Numbered from the stretch's first letter, positions 25,999-41,689 are shown. The stretch is DNA of 64,000 nucleotides from Candidatus Flexifilum affinis (GCA_016713325.1 JADJPJ010000087.1:62001-126000); one strand, 5' to 3'. Notes: a model not told the origin generated them from the letters alone. Program-made: numbers and translations.

Positions 25999-27474
25999 TT
26001 ACAACGGTTGATTCGCCTTGCTCACGGCCGCGGCACGGGTAAATGCGAGCCGGGAGCTGGCCACGGCCAGCGCGACGACCAGCCAGAAGAGCGTCACTGA
26101 GGCATGAAAATCAATGCGGAAATAGTAGTGATCGGACGTGGCGTTGAGCAGGGCGGCCAGCAGCGCTGCATGATAACCGATGATGATGGCGCGGGTCTCG
26201 TCATCGTTCTCGGCCAGGCGCCAGGCGCGGCGGCCGTACCAGAATGTCGTGGCAATCGTCACGGCGAAAATGCCAACGCCCACCAGGCCGATGTGGTTGG
26301 CCATGATGAAGTACATGCTGGCGGCATTGGTGTACAGATCCGGGTCGGGGACGCCGGTGAACCCTACGCCGGTCAGGGGATAGCGGCCGATCAGCCGGAG
26401 CGAGTCGCGGTATTCGCCGACGCGCATCTGAGTGGCGAGGTCGCTGACGGTGAACGCCTGGACGAAGCGGTCGATGTACTCGCGTGTCTGCGGCAGGACG
26501 AGCAGCAGGCAGGCGCCGACGATCACCAGCGTCCAGAAGCGCCGGTAACCCTTGAACATTCCGATGAACAGCAGGCTGATCCCGAAGGCCAGCATCGAAG
26601 CGCGCGAGAAAGTGAGAATCAGAGCGATGCCGACGATGCCGAGGAGCGCCCACGCCAGCCAGCGGCGCCGCAGCACGGGCCTTTTGGCGAACACCTGCGG
26701 CGCAACCATGGCGGCGGAGATGGCCAGAAAGCCCCCAAGCGCGTTCGGGTCTACCCAGGTGCCGATGGCTCGCTCGGCAAGCGCCGCGTTGTCCTCGACA
26801 TAGCGGATGACCCCGCCATCGGGATAGCCGATGCGCGCTAACCGCACCAGTGCCCATTCCGATGCGTCGTCGGGCAGTCCGTACAACACCAGGGCGACCA
26901 GCGCCTGAACGGCGACAGCGGCCATGACCACCAGCACCAGCCGGCGCAGCACGCGGGTGTCGCGCAGGAGGTCGGTCAGCACGAAGACCAGGCCGATGCT
27001 CAGGAGCGACTCGGCGAACTGGCGCAGAATCGTCTGGGTAGGCGGTGCATAGCGCAGGCCCAGGATGAAGCTGACGACCATCCACCCCATGTAGACAGCC
27101 AGAGGCGCGTGAACCGGCGTGAGCTGTAAGGAACGGCGGCGGCCGGTCATCCACTGGAAGATGTAGACGATCAGAAAGGCGCCCATCGCGCCGTCGAGCA
27201 GAGTCGGGGTGAGGCCTACGTCGAACGGAAAGGTTCCGAAGGGCAGCAGGGCCATGATGGCGATCATGCCGTAGAGCGCGGCCATCATGTCGGTCAGGAT
27301 GTAGAGTCCGACCAACAGGCCGATGACTACCCCGGCCGCCAGTACCGGATCGAGGAAGGCGATGAGCAGGCCGATCGTCGCGCCGATGCCGCCAATGGCC
27401 AGTCCGACCCCGGCGGCATAAAGCCTCCGATCAGCCCGCGCGACCCAGCGTTGAACCGGATTGAGTACGACCAT
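25999..27474 (-). CDS. O-antigen ligase / Wzy-like polymerase family membrane protein
   Basis: This 491-residue protein has many hydrophobic helices and a Wzy_C-type core: LTFSRASMLAFGISLLFIG, then the large periplasmic-side loop with GRYPLTGVGFTGVPDP and MANHIGLVGVGIFA. The family joins or polymerises undecaprenyl-linked glycans on the outer face of the membrane. It is the last gene of the glycosyltransferase block and overlaps the YfhO-like gene by 44 bases. In a probable monoderm lineage it would act on a cell-wall glycopolymer, not on lipopolysaccharide. Confidence 0.88.
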   Translation of the reverse strand: MVVLNPVQRWVARADRRLYAAGVGLAIGGIGATIGLLIAFLDPVLAAGVVIGLLVGLYILTDMMAALYGMIAIMALLPFGTFPFDVGLTPTLLDGAMGAFLIVYIFQWMTGRRRSLQLTPVHAPLAVYMGWMVVSFILGLRYAPPTQTILRQFAESLLSIGLVFVLTDLLRDTRVLRRLVLVVMAAVAVQALVALVLYGLPDDASEWALVRLARIGYPDGGVIRYVEDNAALAERAIGTWVDPNALGGFLAISAAMVAPQVFAKRPVLRRRWLAWALLGIVGIALILTFSRASMLAFGISLLFIGMFKGYRRFWTLVIVGACLLLVLPQTREYIDRFVQAFTVSDLATQMRVGEYRDSLRLIGRYPLTGVGFTGVPDPDLYTNAASMYFIMANHIGLVGVGIFAVTIATTFWYGRRAWRLAENDDETRAIIIGYHAALLAALLNATSDHYYFRIDFHASVTLFWLVVALAVASSRLAFTRAAAVSKANQPL

Positions 27475-29719
27475 GTCGAATGAACCTTCTCGATAAGGCG
27501 AAGAGGGCGGCGAGCCCCAGTGTCAGCCAGGCCGCGCCGCTGATGAGCAGGCCGATCTGGTAGCTGGCCGGATTGTACAGCAGTTCGATCGTGTTCGAAC
27601 CGGCCGGAACGCTCACCGCCGACAGCGCGCCATAGGCCCGCAGGAGATCGACAGGCTCGCCATTGAGAGTAGCCTGCCAACCCGGATAGTGGGGCAGGGC
27701 GATCGACAGCACGCCGAGTGATGTCGTGTCGGCCTGAAACACGATCCGTTCGGGTTCGAACTCGACCACCCGGGCGGGAGTCGGCTCTCCCGGCTCCAGC
27801 GCTACCGGCGTATCGAGAATGACCGTCTGACGCGGCTGGAAAGCCGGATCGCGCAGCACCCCATACGCTTCTTCGTCCCCGCTGACCGTCCAGACATCGT
27901 GCATGACCAGGGCGAAGGGCCGGGGATCGCTCAGCCGGTGCAGGTTGATGGGACCGTAGGCGTCATTGCCGGTTGTCTCAATCTGCGAGGGGACAGGCAG
28001 CTCCTGCCAATCGGTGAAGATGTAGCGGACGGCGAAGAGCTCCCAGGCGCGTTCAGCCGGCATGCCGCTCTCGACGAGCGTATACGGGCCGGCCATCCAC
28101 AGCGGGCTGATACCCCGGATGTCCTGGAGGCCGTAAAGGCTGCCCATATTGCCCGTCAGGCCGCGTGCCCCGTCGACGCGAAAGACGCCGTCCGTGTCGG
28201 CGAGCGCGGCGCTCACGATCTCCGGTGGCTGCGTGCTGATTTGCGCCGCCGGCGGGATCGGGTCGACCACCGCGTCGAAATTCATATGGACCGTGAGCAG
28301 TTCGAAGGCCAGGATGCCGATGGGAACCCAGACCAGAGCCCGCCGGCGCGGCTGCGTGGTCAGTATGGAAATCGCGATGGCGCTGACGACTACGGCCGCG
28401 GTCGACAGGCTGATCATGCCGAAGGCCTTGCCATAGAGCGCGGCATCGGACAGCCAGGCGATAAAAATCGCGACCAGAATCAGGACCGCGCCATAGGCCG
28501 CACGGGCGAGCATGCGGCGCATCTGCTCGCCACTGCTCGCCACTTGCTCAGATGCCCACTGCGCCAGTACCGCAACCCCGATGCCGGCCATCACCGCGAG
28601 ACCGGAGGCGACGAGGTAGGCCGCCCGCTCCTGGCCGCGGAAGAAGCGCAGCCCCGGCATTACATTGTAGAGCGCGGGAAATACGGCGGCGTTTCCGCCA
28701 AAGCTCCACAGGACGGCGATCACGACCACGGCCGACCAGAACCAGGCCTCTCGCCATCGCTTCCACGCCCCAATCAGCGCCAGGATCACCCCGGAGACTC
28801 CGACGTACAGCGGTGACCACTGGCTGAAAACCGCCGGCACGACGAATTGGACGACATCCTGTAAGGGGAAACCGTTGTCCTTGGCGTCGAATCCGAAATC
28901 CACGCGGGTCGTGTGGCTGAGATACTCGATACCTGGCAGAAGCTGAACAGCCGCTAACCCGGCGGCCAGCGTGCCAAAGAGCGCCGTGCCCAACACCCAG
29001 GTCAACGCGCTGAGGTGGCGCTGGTAGACGCGGAAGCCGTAGAAGGCCACGAGCAGGTAGGTCAGGAAGAAGCTGGTCTGGGGATGCCCCGCCAGCCAGG
29101 ACATGCCCAGCGCGAACCCCGTCCAGAGCAGATAGGTCCAGCGCACCCGCGAAGTCGCATGGGTTGCCTCTGTTGCTTCCAGGATGCCGAGCGCGGCCAC
29201 CGGGAGCCAGAGGCCCGCTTCCAGAATGGCCAGTTGAAGCAGCGGATAGCCGGTCAGGAAGCCGCCATAGCCGGCGATCAGCGCGGCGGCCAGTCCACCC
29301 AGTGGCGAATTGGTCAGCCGTCGAACGAAGGCGTACATGAGCAGCGTGTAGGCCAGCACGTGGAACATGACTTCCAGTTCCAGCGCGTGGTAGCTCCAGC
29401 CGCCGCTCAGGTTGGCCAGCGCCAGGGTCAGCAGGCGGGGTGGATAGAAGACCGCTGCCTGGGTGTCGGCAATGAAGGGCAGTCCTCCGTTATTGAACGG
29501 GTTCCACAACGGGATCTGGCCCTCGGCGAAGCGCGTATACTGGTAGCCGGCGAAGGCGAAAAACTGGGCCGAGAAGTCGCCCTGCGTGAACGACACCTGG
29601 TCGGCTTCCACGGGTGTCAGGAAACGCCAGAAGAACAGCGCCCACAGCGCGACCAGAAGGACGACCGCGACGGTGTCGCGGCTGCGCAGTCGAGCCATGC
29701 GCTTCTGAGCGGCGATCAT
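27431..29719 (-). CDS. YfhO-family membrane glycosyltransferase
   Basis: The 762-residue protein has about a dozen transmembrane helices and the YfhO signature near the N-terminus: GDFSAQFFAF, GQIPLWNPFNNGGLPF and ADTQAAVFYPPR. The C-terminal third is a soluble extracytoplasmic domain followed by a last helix. In Firmicutes YfhO family proteins glycosylate teichoic acids from lipid-linked sugars. The ATG overlaps the stop of the upstream GT-C gene by ATGA. Confidence 0.9.
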   Translation of the reverse strand: MIAAQKRMARLRSRDTVAVVLLVALWALFFWRFLTPVEADQVSFTQGDFSAQFFAFAGYQYTRFAEGQIPLWNPFNNGGLPFIADTQAAVFYPPRLLTLALANLSGGWSYHALELEVMFHVLAYTLLMYAFVRRLTNSPLGGLAAALIAGYGGFLTGYPLLQLAILEAGLWLPVAALGILEATEATHATSRVRWTYLLWTGFALGMSWLAGHPQTSFFLTYLLVAFYGFRVYQRHLSALTWVLGTALFGTLAAGLAAVQLLPGIEYLSHTTRVDFGFDAKDNGFPLQDVVQFVVPAVFSQWSPLYVGVSGVILALIGAWKRWREAWFWSAVVVIAVLWSFGGNAAVFPALYNVMPGLRFFRGQERAAYLVASGLAVMAGIGVAVLAQWASEQVASSGEQMRRMLARAAYGAVLILVAIFIAWLSDAALYGKAFGMISLSTAAVVVSAIAISILTTQPRRRALVWVPIGILAFELLTVHMNFDAVVDPIPPAAQISTQPPEIVSAALADTDGVFRVDGARGLTGNMGSLYGLQDIRGISPLWMAGPYTLVESGMPAERAWELFAVRYIFTDWQELPVPSQIETTGNDAYGPINLHRLSDPRPFALVMHDVWTVSGDEEAYGVLRDPAFQPRQTVILDTPVALEPGEPTPARVVEFEPERIVFQADTTSLGVLSIALPHYPGWQATLNGEPVDLLRAYGALSAVSVPAGSNTIELLYNPASYQIGLLISGAAWLTLGLAALFALSRRFIRHGRTQSGSTLGRAG

Positions 29720-32007
29720 GGCTCTACCTCCGCTGGCAGCACGCGCACCCGGCTGAGATAGGCGTAGTCGCTGGCCATGCCGCCGTCGGCAGTGACGACG
29801 CGCAGGCGCGGGAACGTACCGTCTCCGGGGTTGAGGTACAGCCCGATCTCCACCTCATAGATGCCAGGGGCGATCGGCGTGTTCGGGTGCAGGGTGAGCG
29901 GGTGCGTATCCTGCACGACCTCGCCGACCGCCCAGCTGGTGGTTGGACGTGTCCAGTCCGCCGGCTGGGCATCGGAACTGGCGTATAGCGCCGTCGTCGC
30001 CGGATCCACCACATGGGCGAAGACGATGTAATCCTGGGTTACGGGCTGGAGTGCGCGCCAGTACAGCGTCAGCTCGGTTGTGCCGCCGGCCGCAGGGCTG
30101 AGATCGCTGATCGCATAGCCGACCAGTTCGATCAGCCTGCCGAAGTTGATGCCCGTCGGGTTGGGCACGTCGAACCCCGACGCGCGTGGGACAATCTGCG
30201 TTTCGCCAAGGCGCACCATGGTTTCGCCCGCGCTTGCGAGCGTTGTGCCCTCCGACGTCGCCATTAGCCGTTCCCCCGTCGTCAGGTTGTACCAGCCGGC
30301 CACGATGCCGACGGTCTGCGGAGCGTAGGCGTTGGGCGGCACCCGCACGGCCAGCCGCTCTTCCCAGGCCCGCCCGGTTGGCAGATCGCTCAGCGCCAGT
30401 CGGCCGTTGCCGGGGTAGATGTCGCGCTGTGCGATGATCACGTCGTCGGCCGTGATGAGGTGCAGGAAGAGACTCCAGTTTTCATCGAATGGCGCTTCCA
30501 CTTCCCAGGTCAGGGCGAGGCTCACGTACTCGTCCGGCGCTGCCGCTTCGCTGATGACCTCGGCATGATGGAGCAGGAGCCGTCCGCTGCCGGCAGGGGC
30601 GGAGAAAATGGCGCTGGCTTCCGAGGAGGGCGGCATGATTTCGGAGGGGAGTGCGTAAGCCGGCTGAATGACAATCAGCGGCGCTGCTGCGGCAACACCG
30701 GCAAACCACAGGCCTGCGACCCCCATCGCCGGGCCTCGGAACCGCTTTGGAAGCCACCAGGTCAGGCCGACTGCCACCCAGATCAGAATCGAAGACAGCG
30801 ACCCGAACATCAGCCGGCCCTGCGAGGCCTGAGTCTCGCTGGTCCAGCGAAGGTAGGACACGAAGTTCACGGCAATCCAGAGCAGGGTGACGGCGTAGGG
30901 CAGCGCCCGCCAGACCTTCTCCGCTCCGAGGCGGCCCCGCGCGATCCGCACGACGACGAACGCCACCGCGCCCATCATCCCGGTCAGGCCGATGGCATCG
31001 AAGACCGCATAGACCCAATCGGGCAGGGGGAGGTTGACCCCGCCGAAGAATCCCCAGAAGGCTTGCATGAAGCTGTGCCGCTCGGCCCAAAGCTGCGCCA
31101 GATTGGCCGGGATTGCACGCCGTCCGACGATGTCCAGGAACGTGCTCAGCCCGGTCGGATCGTCGTAGAGTTGCAGGTTGCGCAGGTACCACCAGCCGCC
31201 AATGGCGACGGTCAGCCCACCGGCGATGATGCCACCGACCAATAGGGGGCGAATGCTGCGCTGGCGAATGGACAGCAGGAACAGAGTCAGGGCGATGACC
31301 GGCAGCATGAAGCCGATGTTGAATTTGGCCAGCATGCCCGCGCCTGACGTCAATCCGAGCGCCAGATACGTGCGCCAATCCGGCGTTTGGTCGCTCATCA
31401 GCAGCATGACCACCTGGAGTGTGAGCAGATTGCCGAGCAGATTGGACAGGTTGTCGTTGTTTACCGAGCCGGAGATGAACAGGAACATGGGCAGGAAGGC
31501 GTTGAGCGCCGTTGCGCCGACGATAACCTCCGGGCGATCCGGGAAGAGGCGTCGGGCCAGCGAGAAGGTCACCAGGACTGTGCCTACGCCCAGCGCCACC
31601 GACAGCAGCCGCGCCAGATGGACGGCCAGGATCGTGCCCCGCCAGGGAAAGGACTCCTCGGCGGGCCGGTGCACGATCATGTTGATATTGCCGTCCGGGT
31701 GAACGACGCCTATGTCGGCGTGCGGATTCAGCCGGCGAACGTGTTCGAGATCGTCTGTCGGAATGCCGCCGGTGAGCACCGCCGCCAACATGTAATAGAG
31801 CGGTGGTTGGCTGCCTTCCTGCCGCCACAGCGTCGCCTCGCCGGGAGTCTGCACGGGCAGGCTCAGGCTGTTGTCGGCCAGGGTCTTGACCATCGGGTAG
31901 TGCCACAGTTCGTCGGATGCCTCGAAGAGTGGCGTGACGACGCTGTAGGTCAGCCCCAGGATGAGGTAGGCGGCGACGAGCAGCAGACGCAAGCGCGGCA
32001 GAGTCAT
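29716..32007 (-). CDS. GT-C-type membrane glycosyltransferase, DUF2142-like
   Basis: This 763-residue protein is begun at MTLPRLR (ATG 32007). After the first helix comes TPLFEASDELWHYPMVKTL, where the paired acidic residues of the first outer loop are typical of GT-C enzymes that use polyprenyl-phosphate sugars. QEGSQPPLYYMLAAVL follows. About ten helices are followed by a large extracytoplasmic beta-rich domain (from about residue 470). The ATG overlaps the GT4 stop by 4 bases. Confidence 0.85.
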   Translation of the reverse strand: MTLPRLRLLLVAAYLILGLTYSVVTPLFEASDELWHYPMVKTLADNSLSLPVQTPGEATLWRQEGSQPPLYYMLAAVLTGGIPTDDLEHVRRLNPHADIGVVHPDGNINMIVHRPAEESFPWRGTILAVHLARLLSVALGVGTVLVTFSLARRLFPDRPEVIVGATALNAFLPMFLFISGSVNNDNLSNLLGNLLTLQVVMLLMSDQTPDWRTYLALGLTSGAGMLAKFNIGFMLPVIALTLFLLSIRQRSIRPLLVGGIIAGGLTVAIGGWWYLRNLQLYDDPTGLSTFLDIVGRRAIPANLAQLWAERHSFMQAFWGFFGGVNLPLPDWVYAVFDAIGLTGMMGAVAFVVVRIARGRLGAEKVWRALPYAVTLLWIAVNFVSYLRWTSETQASQGRLMFGSLSSILIWVAVGLTWWLPKRFRGPAMGVAGLWFAGVAAAAPLIVIQPAYALPSEIMPPSSEASAIFSAPAGSGRLLLHHAEVISEAAAPDEYVSLALTWEVEAPFDENWSLFLHLITADDVIIAQRDIYPGNGRLALSDLPTGRAWEERLAVRVPPNAYAPQTVGIVAGWYNLTTGERLMATSEGTTLASAGETMVRLGETQIVPRASGFDVPNPTGINFGRLIELVGYAISDLSPAAGGTTELTLYWRALQPVTQDYIVFAHVVDPATTALYASSDAQPADWTRPTTSWAVGEVVQDTHPLTLHPNTPIAPGIYEVEIGLYLNPGDGTFPRLRVVTADGGMASDYAYLSRVRVLPAEVEP

Positions 32008-33147
32008 GCGCCGCTCCTGGTCGCCCGATCGAACACCTCGATGGTTGCCTGGGCAATCTGCGGCCATTCGAACGCGCTCGACAAACGCGCACTCCCGGCG
32101 CGCAGACGGGCACGCAGGGCAGGATCGACGATGACCTTGTGGAGCGCGTCGGCCAGAGCCGGCCCATCGCCGGCAAGGATGAGCATCATATTCTCGCCAT
32201 CCTGGAATGTCGTGACCTCGACCGCCGGCGTCGTGGTGACGATGGCGCAGCCGAGCCGCAGGGCCGCCATCAGGCTGCCGCGGCGGTATGATGCGCCATC
32301 GGCGAAGGGCAGGGCGACCACGTCGGCGGCGGTGAGATAGCCGGCGACGTCGCGTTCGCCAAGGTACCCGGTGCGATGAACGAAGGGTCCAAGGCGGTGT
32401 TGAGCGATCAGTCGATCGATCTCGGCGAGATAGGCCTGGTTGGTCGCATCACTGTCCCCGGCCACCGCGCCCACCAGGGCGAGACGCGCCCGCAGGCCGC
32501 GATCGAGAATGCGGCGGAAGGCGTCCAGCAGCGTCTCCAGTCCTTTGCTGCGATTGACCAGTCCGAAGTAGACGACCAGCGCCTCATCGGGATCAGCGCC
32601 GGCCTGGCTTCGATACTGCTCGGAGCCGGCCGGCGCATCGGTCAGGATGTTGCTGCCGATGGGGATCAACCGGACATGAGGCAGCTCCGCGAGCTGCGCG
32701 GCGTCCTCGTGGTTAGTGACGATGGCGCCTCGCAGAACGCCGGGCCAGCCGATGAACGATCCAGGTGCGGAGCGGCCCGGCCTTCGGGAACAGATAAGGA
32801 AAGCGCAGATCGTGGAAAGTCGTGACGACCGGAACCGGCGCGACGAGTTCCGGCAGGAAGTGGACGAATGGCGACATGCGAAAGGCCGCGGTCTGGAATT
32901 GAAGATTGACGACATCAGGCTGGATCTCGTTTATCCGGCGGCGCAGCGCAGCCAATTGCCCCAGTCCCCAGCCCGCCATCGTCGCGCTGACCGCGATGCC
33001 AGGGGTGCTGCCAGATTCCGCCGGTGGCGTCGTCAGGATGAACACCTCGTGACCCTGTGTGGCCAGTTCGCGGGCCAGGATCTCGGTATAGGCGCCGACA
33101 CCACCCTGCATCGGTGGATATTCTCCCGTGATGATGGCAATGCGCAT
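32004..33147 (-). pseudogene. GT4-family glycosyltransferase split by a +1 frameshift
   Basis: Two overlapping frames together make one glycosyltransferase of about 380 residues. The N-terminal GT-B half runs from ATG 33147 (MRIAIITGEYPPMQGGVGAY) to about 32730. The C-terminal half continues in another frame to 32004, with YFGLVNRSKGLETLLDAF, HRTGYLGERDVAGYL and LALPFADGASYRRGSL-like segments. The total of 1144 bases is one more than a multiple of three. Removing one base near 32725-32737 gives an unbroken join into GAIVTNHEDAAQ. The gene starts within the GT2 stop (TGATG) and overlaps the next gene by 4 bases, so the operon is otherwise intact. Sequencing error is the likelier cause. Confidence 0.85.
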
Positions 33148-34070
33148 CAGGTCACCTTCAGGCCGGAGCGGAGGACCTCAAGATACTGGCGGACGCGTTC
33201 TTGCCTGAGCTGCCGCTTATGCCCGATCAGACCCTTGGCGGCTTCCTGACCGAGTTGGAGCACATAGGAGGCCAGTAGGAACAGGCGCAGGGCCTGCGCG
33301 GTAAGCATGCCGTGATACTTGCGGAAGTAACGCAATTTGCTCTGCTGGAAGTAGATGTGACGTTGCGCCACCACCTGATCGGTGGATTTGCCGCCATGAT
33401 GAACGATTTTCGCGGAACCCAGATAGGCCACCTGCCAGCCGGCATCGCGTGCGCGGCGGCACCAGTCCAGTTCCTCCGAGAACATGATGTAGCCTTCGTC
33501 GAGCGGGCCAATCTGCTCGTAGACCTGGCGGCGCGCCATCAGGGCGGAACCCTGCACCCAATCGACGTCGAGTGTGGCGTCATCTGAACCATCGCGCACG
33601 TAGTAGCGGTCGAGAACCGATTGCGGAGCCAGCGACTGAAGCCAGGTGCTTTCGAACAGGGAGGTGAGGAGGGTTGGAAAACGCCGCCGCGTCGACTGAG
33701 TCGTGCCGTCGGAATTCAAGGTGTGCGGGCCGACGATACCGGTCTGCGGGTGGGTCTTGAGAAAGTCGAGCATCTGCTGAAGCGCGTCCCCCAGCACTTC
33801 GGTGTCGGGGTTCAGGAGCATCAGCACGTCGCCGCGTGCCTCGCGCAGAGCCAGGTTGTTGCCGCGGGTGAAGCCGACGTTTTCGCTTTGGGGAAAGACC
33901 CGCACCCAGGGGAAATGCTGGCGAAGATGCTGCACCGTCTCGTCGCTGCTGGCCGAGTCGACGACGATCAATTCTACCTTTTCGCGATCGATCGCCGGCT
34001 GAAGGCTCTTCAGACACGCATCGAGAGGATCGACGACGTTCCAACTGACGATGAGGATCGATAACTCCAT
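33147..34070 (-). CDS. GT2-family glycosyltransferase (rhamnosyltransferase-like)
   Basis: This protein of about 307 residues, begun at MELSILIVSWN (ATG 34070), has the GT-A fold. The nucleotide-sugar motifs are VVDSASSDETVQ, FTRGNNLALREARGD and LLNPDTEV; the catalytic-side motif is MFSEELDWCRRARDAGW. It resembles WbbL-type transferases that add rhamnose or a related deoxysugar. It is the first gene of the polysaccharide block, which fits with GDP-deoxymannose made by Gmd, though the donor is not proven. Confidence 0.9.
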   Translation of the reverse strand: MELSILIVSWNVVDPLDACLKSLQPAIDREKVELIVVDSASSDETVQHLRQHFPWVRVFPQSENVGFTRGNNLALREARGDVLMLLNPDTEVLGDALQQMLDFLKTHPQTGIVGPHTLNSDGTTQSTRRRFPTLLTSLFESTWLQSLAPQSVLDRYYVRDGSDDATLDVDWVQGSALMARRQVYEQIGPLDEGYIMFSEELDWCRRARDAGWQVAYLGSAKIVHHGGKSTDQVVAQRHIYFQQSKLRYFRKYHGMLTAQALRLFLLASYVLQLGQEAAKGLIGHKRQLRQERVRQYLEVLRSGLKVT

Positions 34071-34210
34071 GCCGCTGATGTTCCTGTAAAGCAACGCAGC
34101 ATGGGATTTTACCAGAAATTTGCATACGCCCTTCGAGCGCAGGAATTTCGGTTACATGTCGGCAGCATGATGAGGGCAAATCGTATGGCAAGTGATGGAG
34201 GGAATGAGCA

Positions 34211-34957
34211 ATGAAGAAGTTTCGGATTGTCCTGGCAGCGGTCGTTCTGACGGTAGGATTGGTGGCCACTTCGGTGAGTGCGCAGAATAGCGCCGGGGAA
34301 GGTGGGCGGGGACGCCTGCAGGATCGCCCGCGTGTCGCAGTCAACCTGCTGCGCAGCGTTGTCGACATTGTGTCAAATCAGACCGGCCTCGCGCCGCTGG
34401 AGCTCTTGCAGCAGATCCGCAGCACCGACCAGACGATTGCCGAGATCATCACGGCCAATGGTGGCAGCGTCGACGCAGTCAGCGCCGAGGTGATCGCCGC
34501 GATCACCAATGCCGTCAATGAAGCAGTCGCTAACGGCCGGCTGACGCAGGAGCGCGCCGACGAAGTCCTGTCGAACCTGCCGCAGAATGTCGATCAGGCG
34601 CTGAGCAGCGATCCGCAGCGCGGCGGGCGGGTCGACCGGGGCGTCGTGGACCTCCTGCGTGACCGTGCTCTTGGACGCGCCGTCGAAGAGGCAACCGGCC
34701 TGAGCCCGCGCGAGGTGCTGGAACAGGTGCGGTCAGGGAAGACGCTTGGCGAAGTGATCGCGGAGAACGGCGGCGAACCGCAGGCGGTGATCGATAGCGT
34801 GCTGGCTTCGGCCACGGAGCGGCTGGCGCAGGCAGTGGAGAACGGTCGGCTGACTCAGGAGCAGGCGGACGAGCGGCTGGCACAGCTTGAAGTGCGGCTC
34901 AACGATCTGATGAACGGCACGCTTCGTGAGCGTGTTCAGGTGGGCAGCAGCCTCTAG
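34211..34957 (+). CDS. secreted protein with internal duplication, function unknown
   Basis: This 248-residue protein has a clean signal peptide (MKKFRIVLAAVVLTVG, cleavage after the SVSA region near residue 24). Two repeats of about 73 residues follow, at about 58-131 and 162-234. Each starts TGL(A/S)P, contains NGG near its middle and ends V(A/E)NGRLTQE(R/Q)ADE. They are predicted helical and carry no Cys. No enzyme motif is visible. It has a strong GGAGG ribosome site. It stands alone on the plus strand between the polysaccharide block and tatD, and ends at a bidirectional terminator. Confidence 0.82.
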   Translation: MKKFRIVLAAVVLTVGLVATSVSAQNSAGEGGRGRLQDRPRVAVNLLRSVVDIVSNQTGLAPLELLQQIRSTDQTIAEIITANGGSVDAVSAEVIAAITNAVNEAVANGRLTQERADEVLSNLPQNVDQALSSDPQRGGRVDRGVVDLLRDRALGRAVEEATGLSPREVLEQVRSGKTLGEVIAENGGEPQAVIDSVLASATERLAQAVENGRLTQEQADERLAQLEVRLNDLMNGTLRERVQVGSSL

Positions 34958-34986
34958 AGGAGCCGAGAGATCGTAATTCGATAGAA

Positions 34987-35024
34987 AAGAGCAGGGCGAC
35001 CCATTCACGGATCGCCCTGCTCTT
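34987..35024. terminator. bidirectional intrinsic terminator
   Basis: AAGAGCAGGGCGA (34987-34999) pairs perfectly with TCGCCCTGCTCTT (35012-35024). The plus side continues CGTTTCTATT and the minus side TTTCTATCG. It serves the secreted-protein gene and tatD. Confidence 0.85.
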
Positions 35025-35029
35025 CGTTT

Positions 35030-35818
35030 CTATTGTGGTGGCAGGTTGAACAGACGGATGGCGTTGGCCGTCGTCTGTCTCGCCATTTCATCCCTGGTCA
35101 GACCATGCAGCGCGGCGAGCCGGTCGACCATGAGCGGGATGTAGGCAGGCTCATTGCGCTTTCCCCGGTGGGGTGTCGGGGTCAGATAGGGTGCATCCGT
35201 CTCGACCAGGAGGCGATCCACCGGAGTGCGTGCCGCAATGCGTCGCAGCTCGTCGGCTTTCTTGTAGGTGATCGGCCCGGTGAAGCCCAGACAGAAGTTG
35301 ATGGCCAGCGCGCGATCGGCGATGGCGGGTGGAGCTGAGAATGAATGCAGAACGCCCGGCCGCGACTGGAGCGACGCCGGAAGTGCCGCGCACCAGCGCT
35401 CGAGGATGGCGATCACGTCGTCGCTGGCTTCGCGATTGTGGATGATGACCGGAAGTTCGAGCCGCGCGGCCAGTTCCAACTGCGCTTCGAACGCGCGCCA
35501 CTGCACATCTTTCGGGCTGAAGTCCCAGTGGTAGTCCAGGCCGATCTCGCCAATCGCGACGACTTTGGGCGACTTCGACTGCTCTGCAACAACGGACAGA
35601 TAGTCCGCATCCGTTGCCGCCGAGCTGTTCGGGTGGATGCCGACGGCTGCGTAGATTCCTGGGTACTCCTGCGCCAGCGCAATCGCCGCGCTGCCGCTCT
35701 CGACGTCGATCGCCGGGTTGATGATCGCGCCAACGCCCGCGTCCCTGGCGCGCTGCAAGACCTCCGCCCGATCGGCATCGAAGGCATCGAAATTCAGATG
35801 GCAGTGCGTGTCGATCAC
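35030..35818 (-). CDS. tatD: TatD-family metal-dependent hydrolase
   Basis: This 262-residue TIM-barrel protein begins MIDTHCHLNFDAFDADR (HxH), with IGEIGLDYHWD, PVIIHNREASDDV, VLHSFSAP and the C-terminal LLVETDAPYLTP, the full metal-ligand set of the family. TatD proteins are DNases/exonucleases linked to DNA repair. It follows gmd on the same strand with a gap of one base, so the two share a transcript. Confidence 0.95.
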   Translation of the reverse strand: MIDTHCHLNFDAFDADRAEVLQRARDAGVGAIINPAIDVESGSAAIALAQEYPGIYAAVGIHPNSSAATDADYLSVVAEQSKSPKVVAIGEIGLDYHWDFSPKDVQWRAFEAQLELAARLELPVIIHNREASDDVIAILERWCAALPASLQSRPGVLHSFSAPPAIADRALAINFCLGFTGPITYKKADELRRIAARTPVDRLLVETDAPYLTPTPHRGKRNEPAYIPLMVDRLAALHGLTRDEMARQTTANAIRLFNLPPQ

Positions 35819-35819
35819 G

Positions 35820-36800
<981 letters not shown>

Positions 36801-36828
36801 TTACATCCAGGGTGAATAGGGCAGGCGG

Positions 36829-36862
36829 ACGGCCGGGATGAGCGTATGCTCATCCCGGCCGT
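36829..36862 (-). terminator. 15-bp perfect hairpin after the DUF4397/SH3 gene
   Basis: ACGGCCGGGATGAGC (36829-36843) is perfectly complementary to 36848-36862 around a four-base loop. No T-run follows on the minus strand, so termination is inferred only from position and stem strength. Confidence 0.6.
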
Positions 36863-36888
36863 ACCGATCGCCAAAGAAAGAGATTGAC

Positions 36889-41689
<4,801 letters not shown>

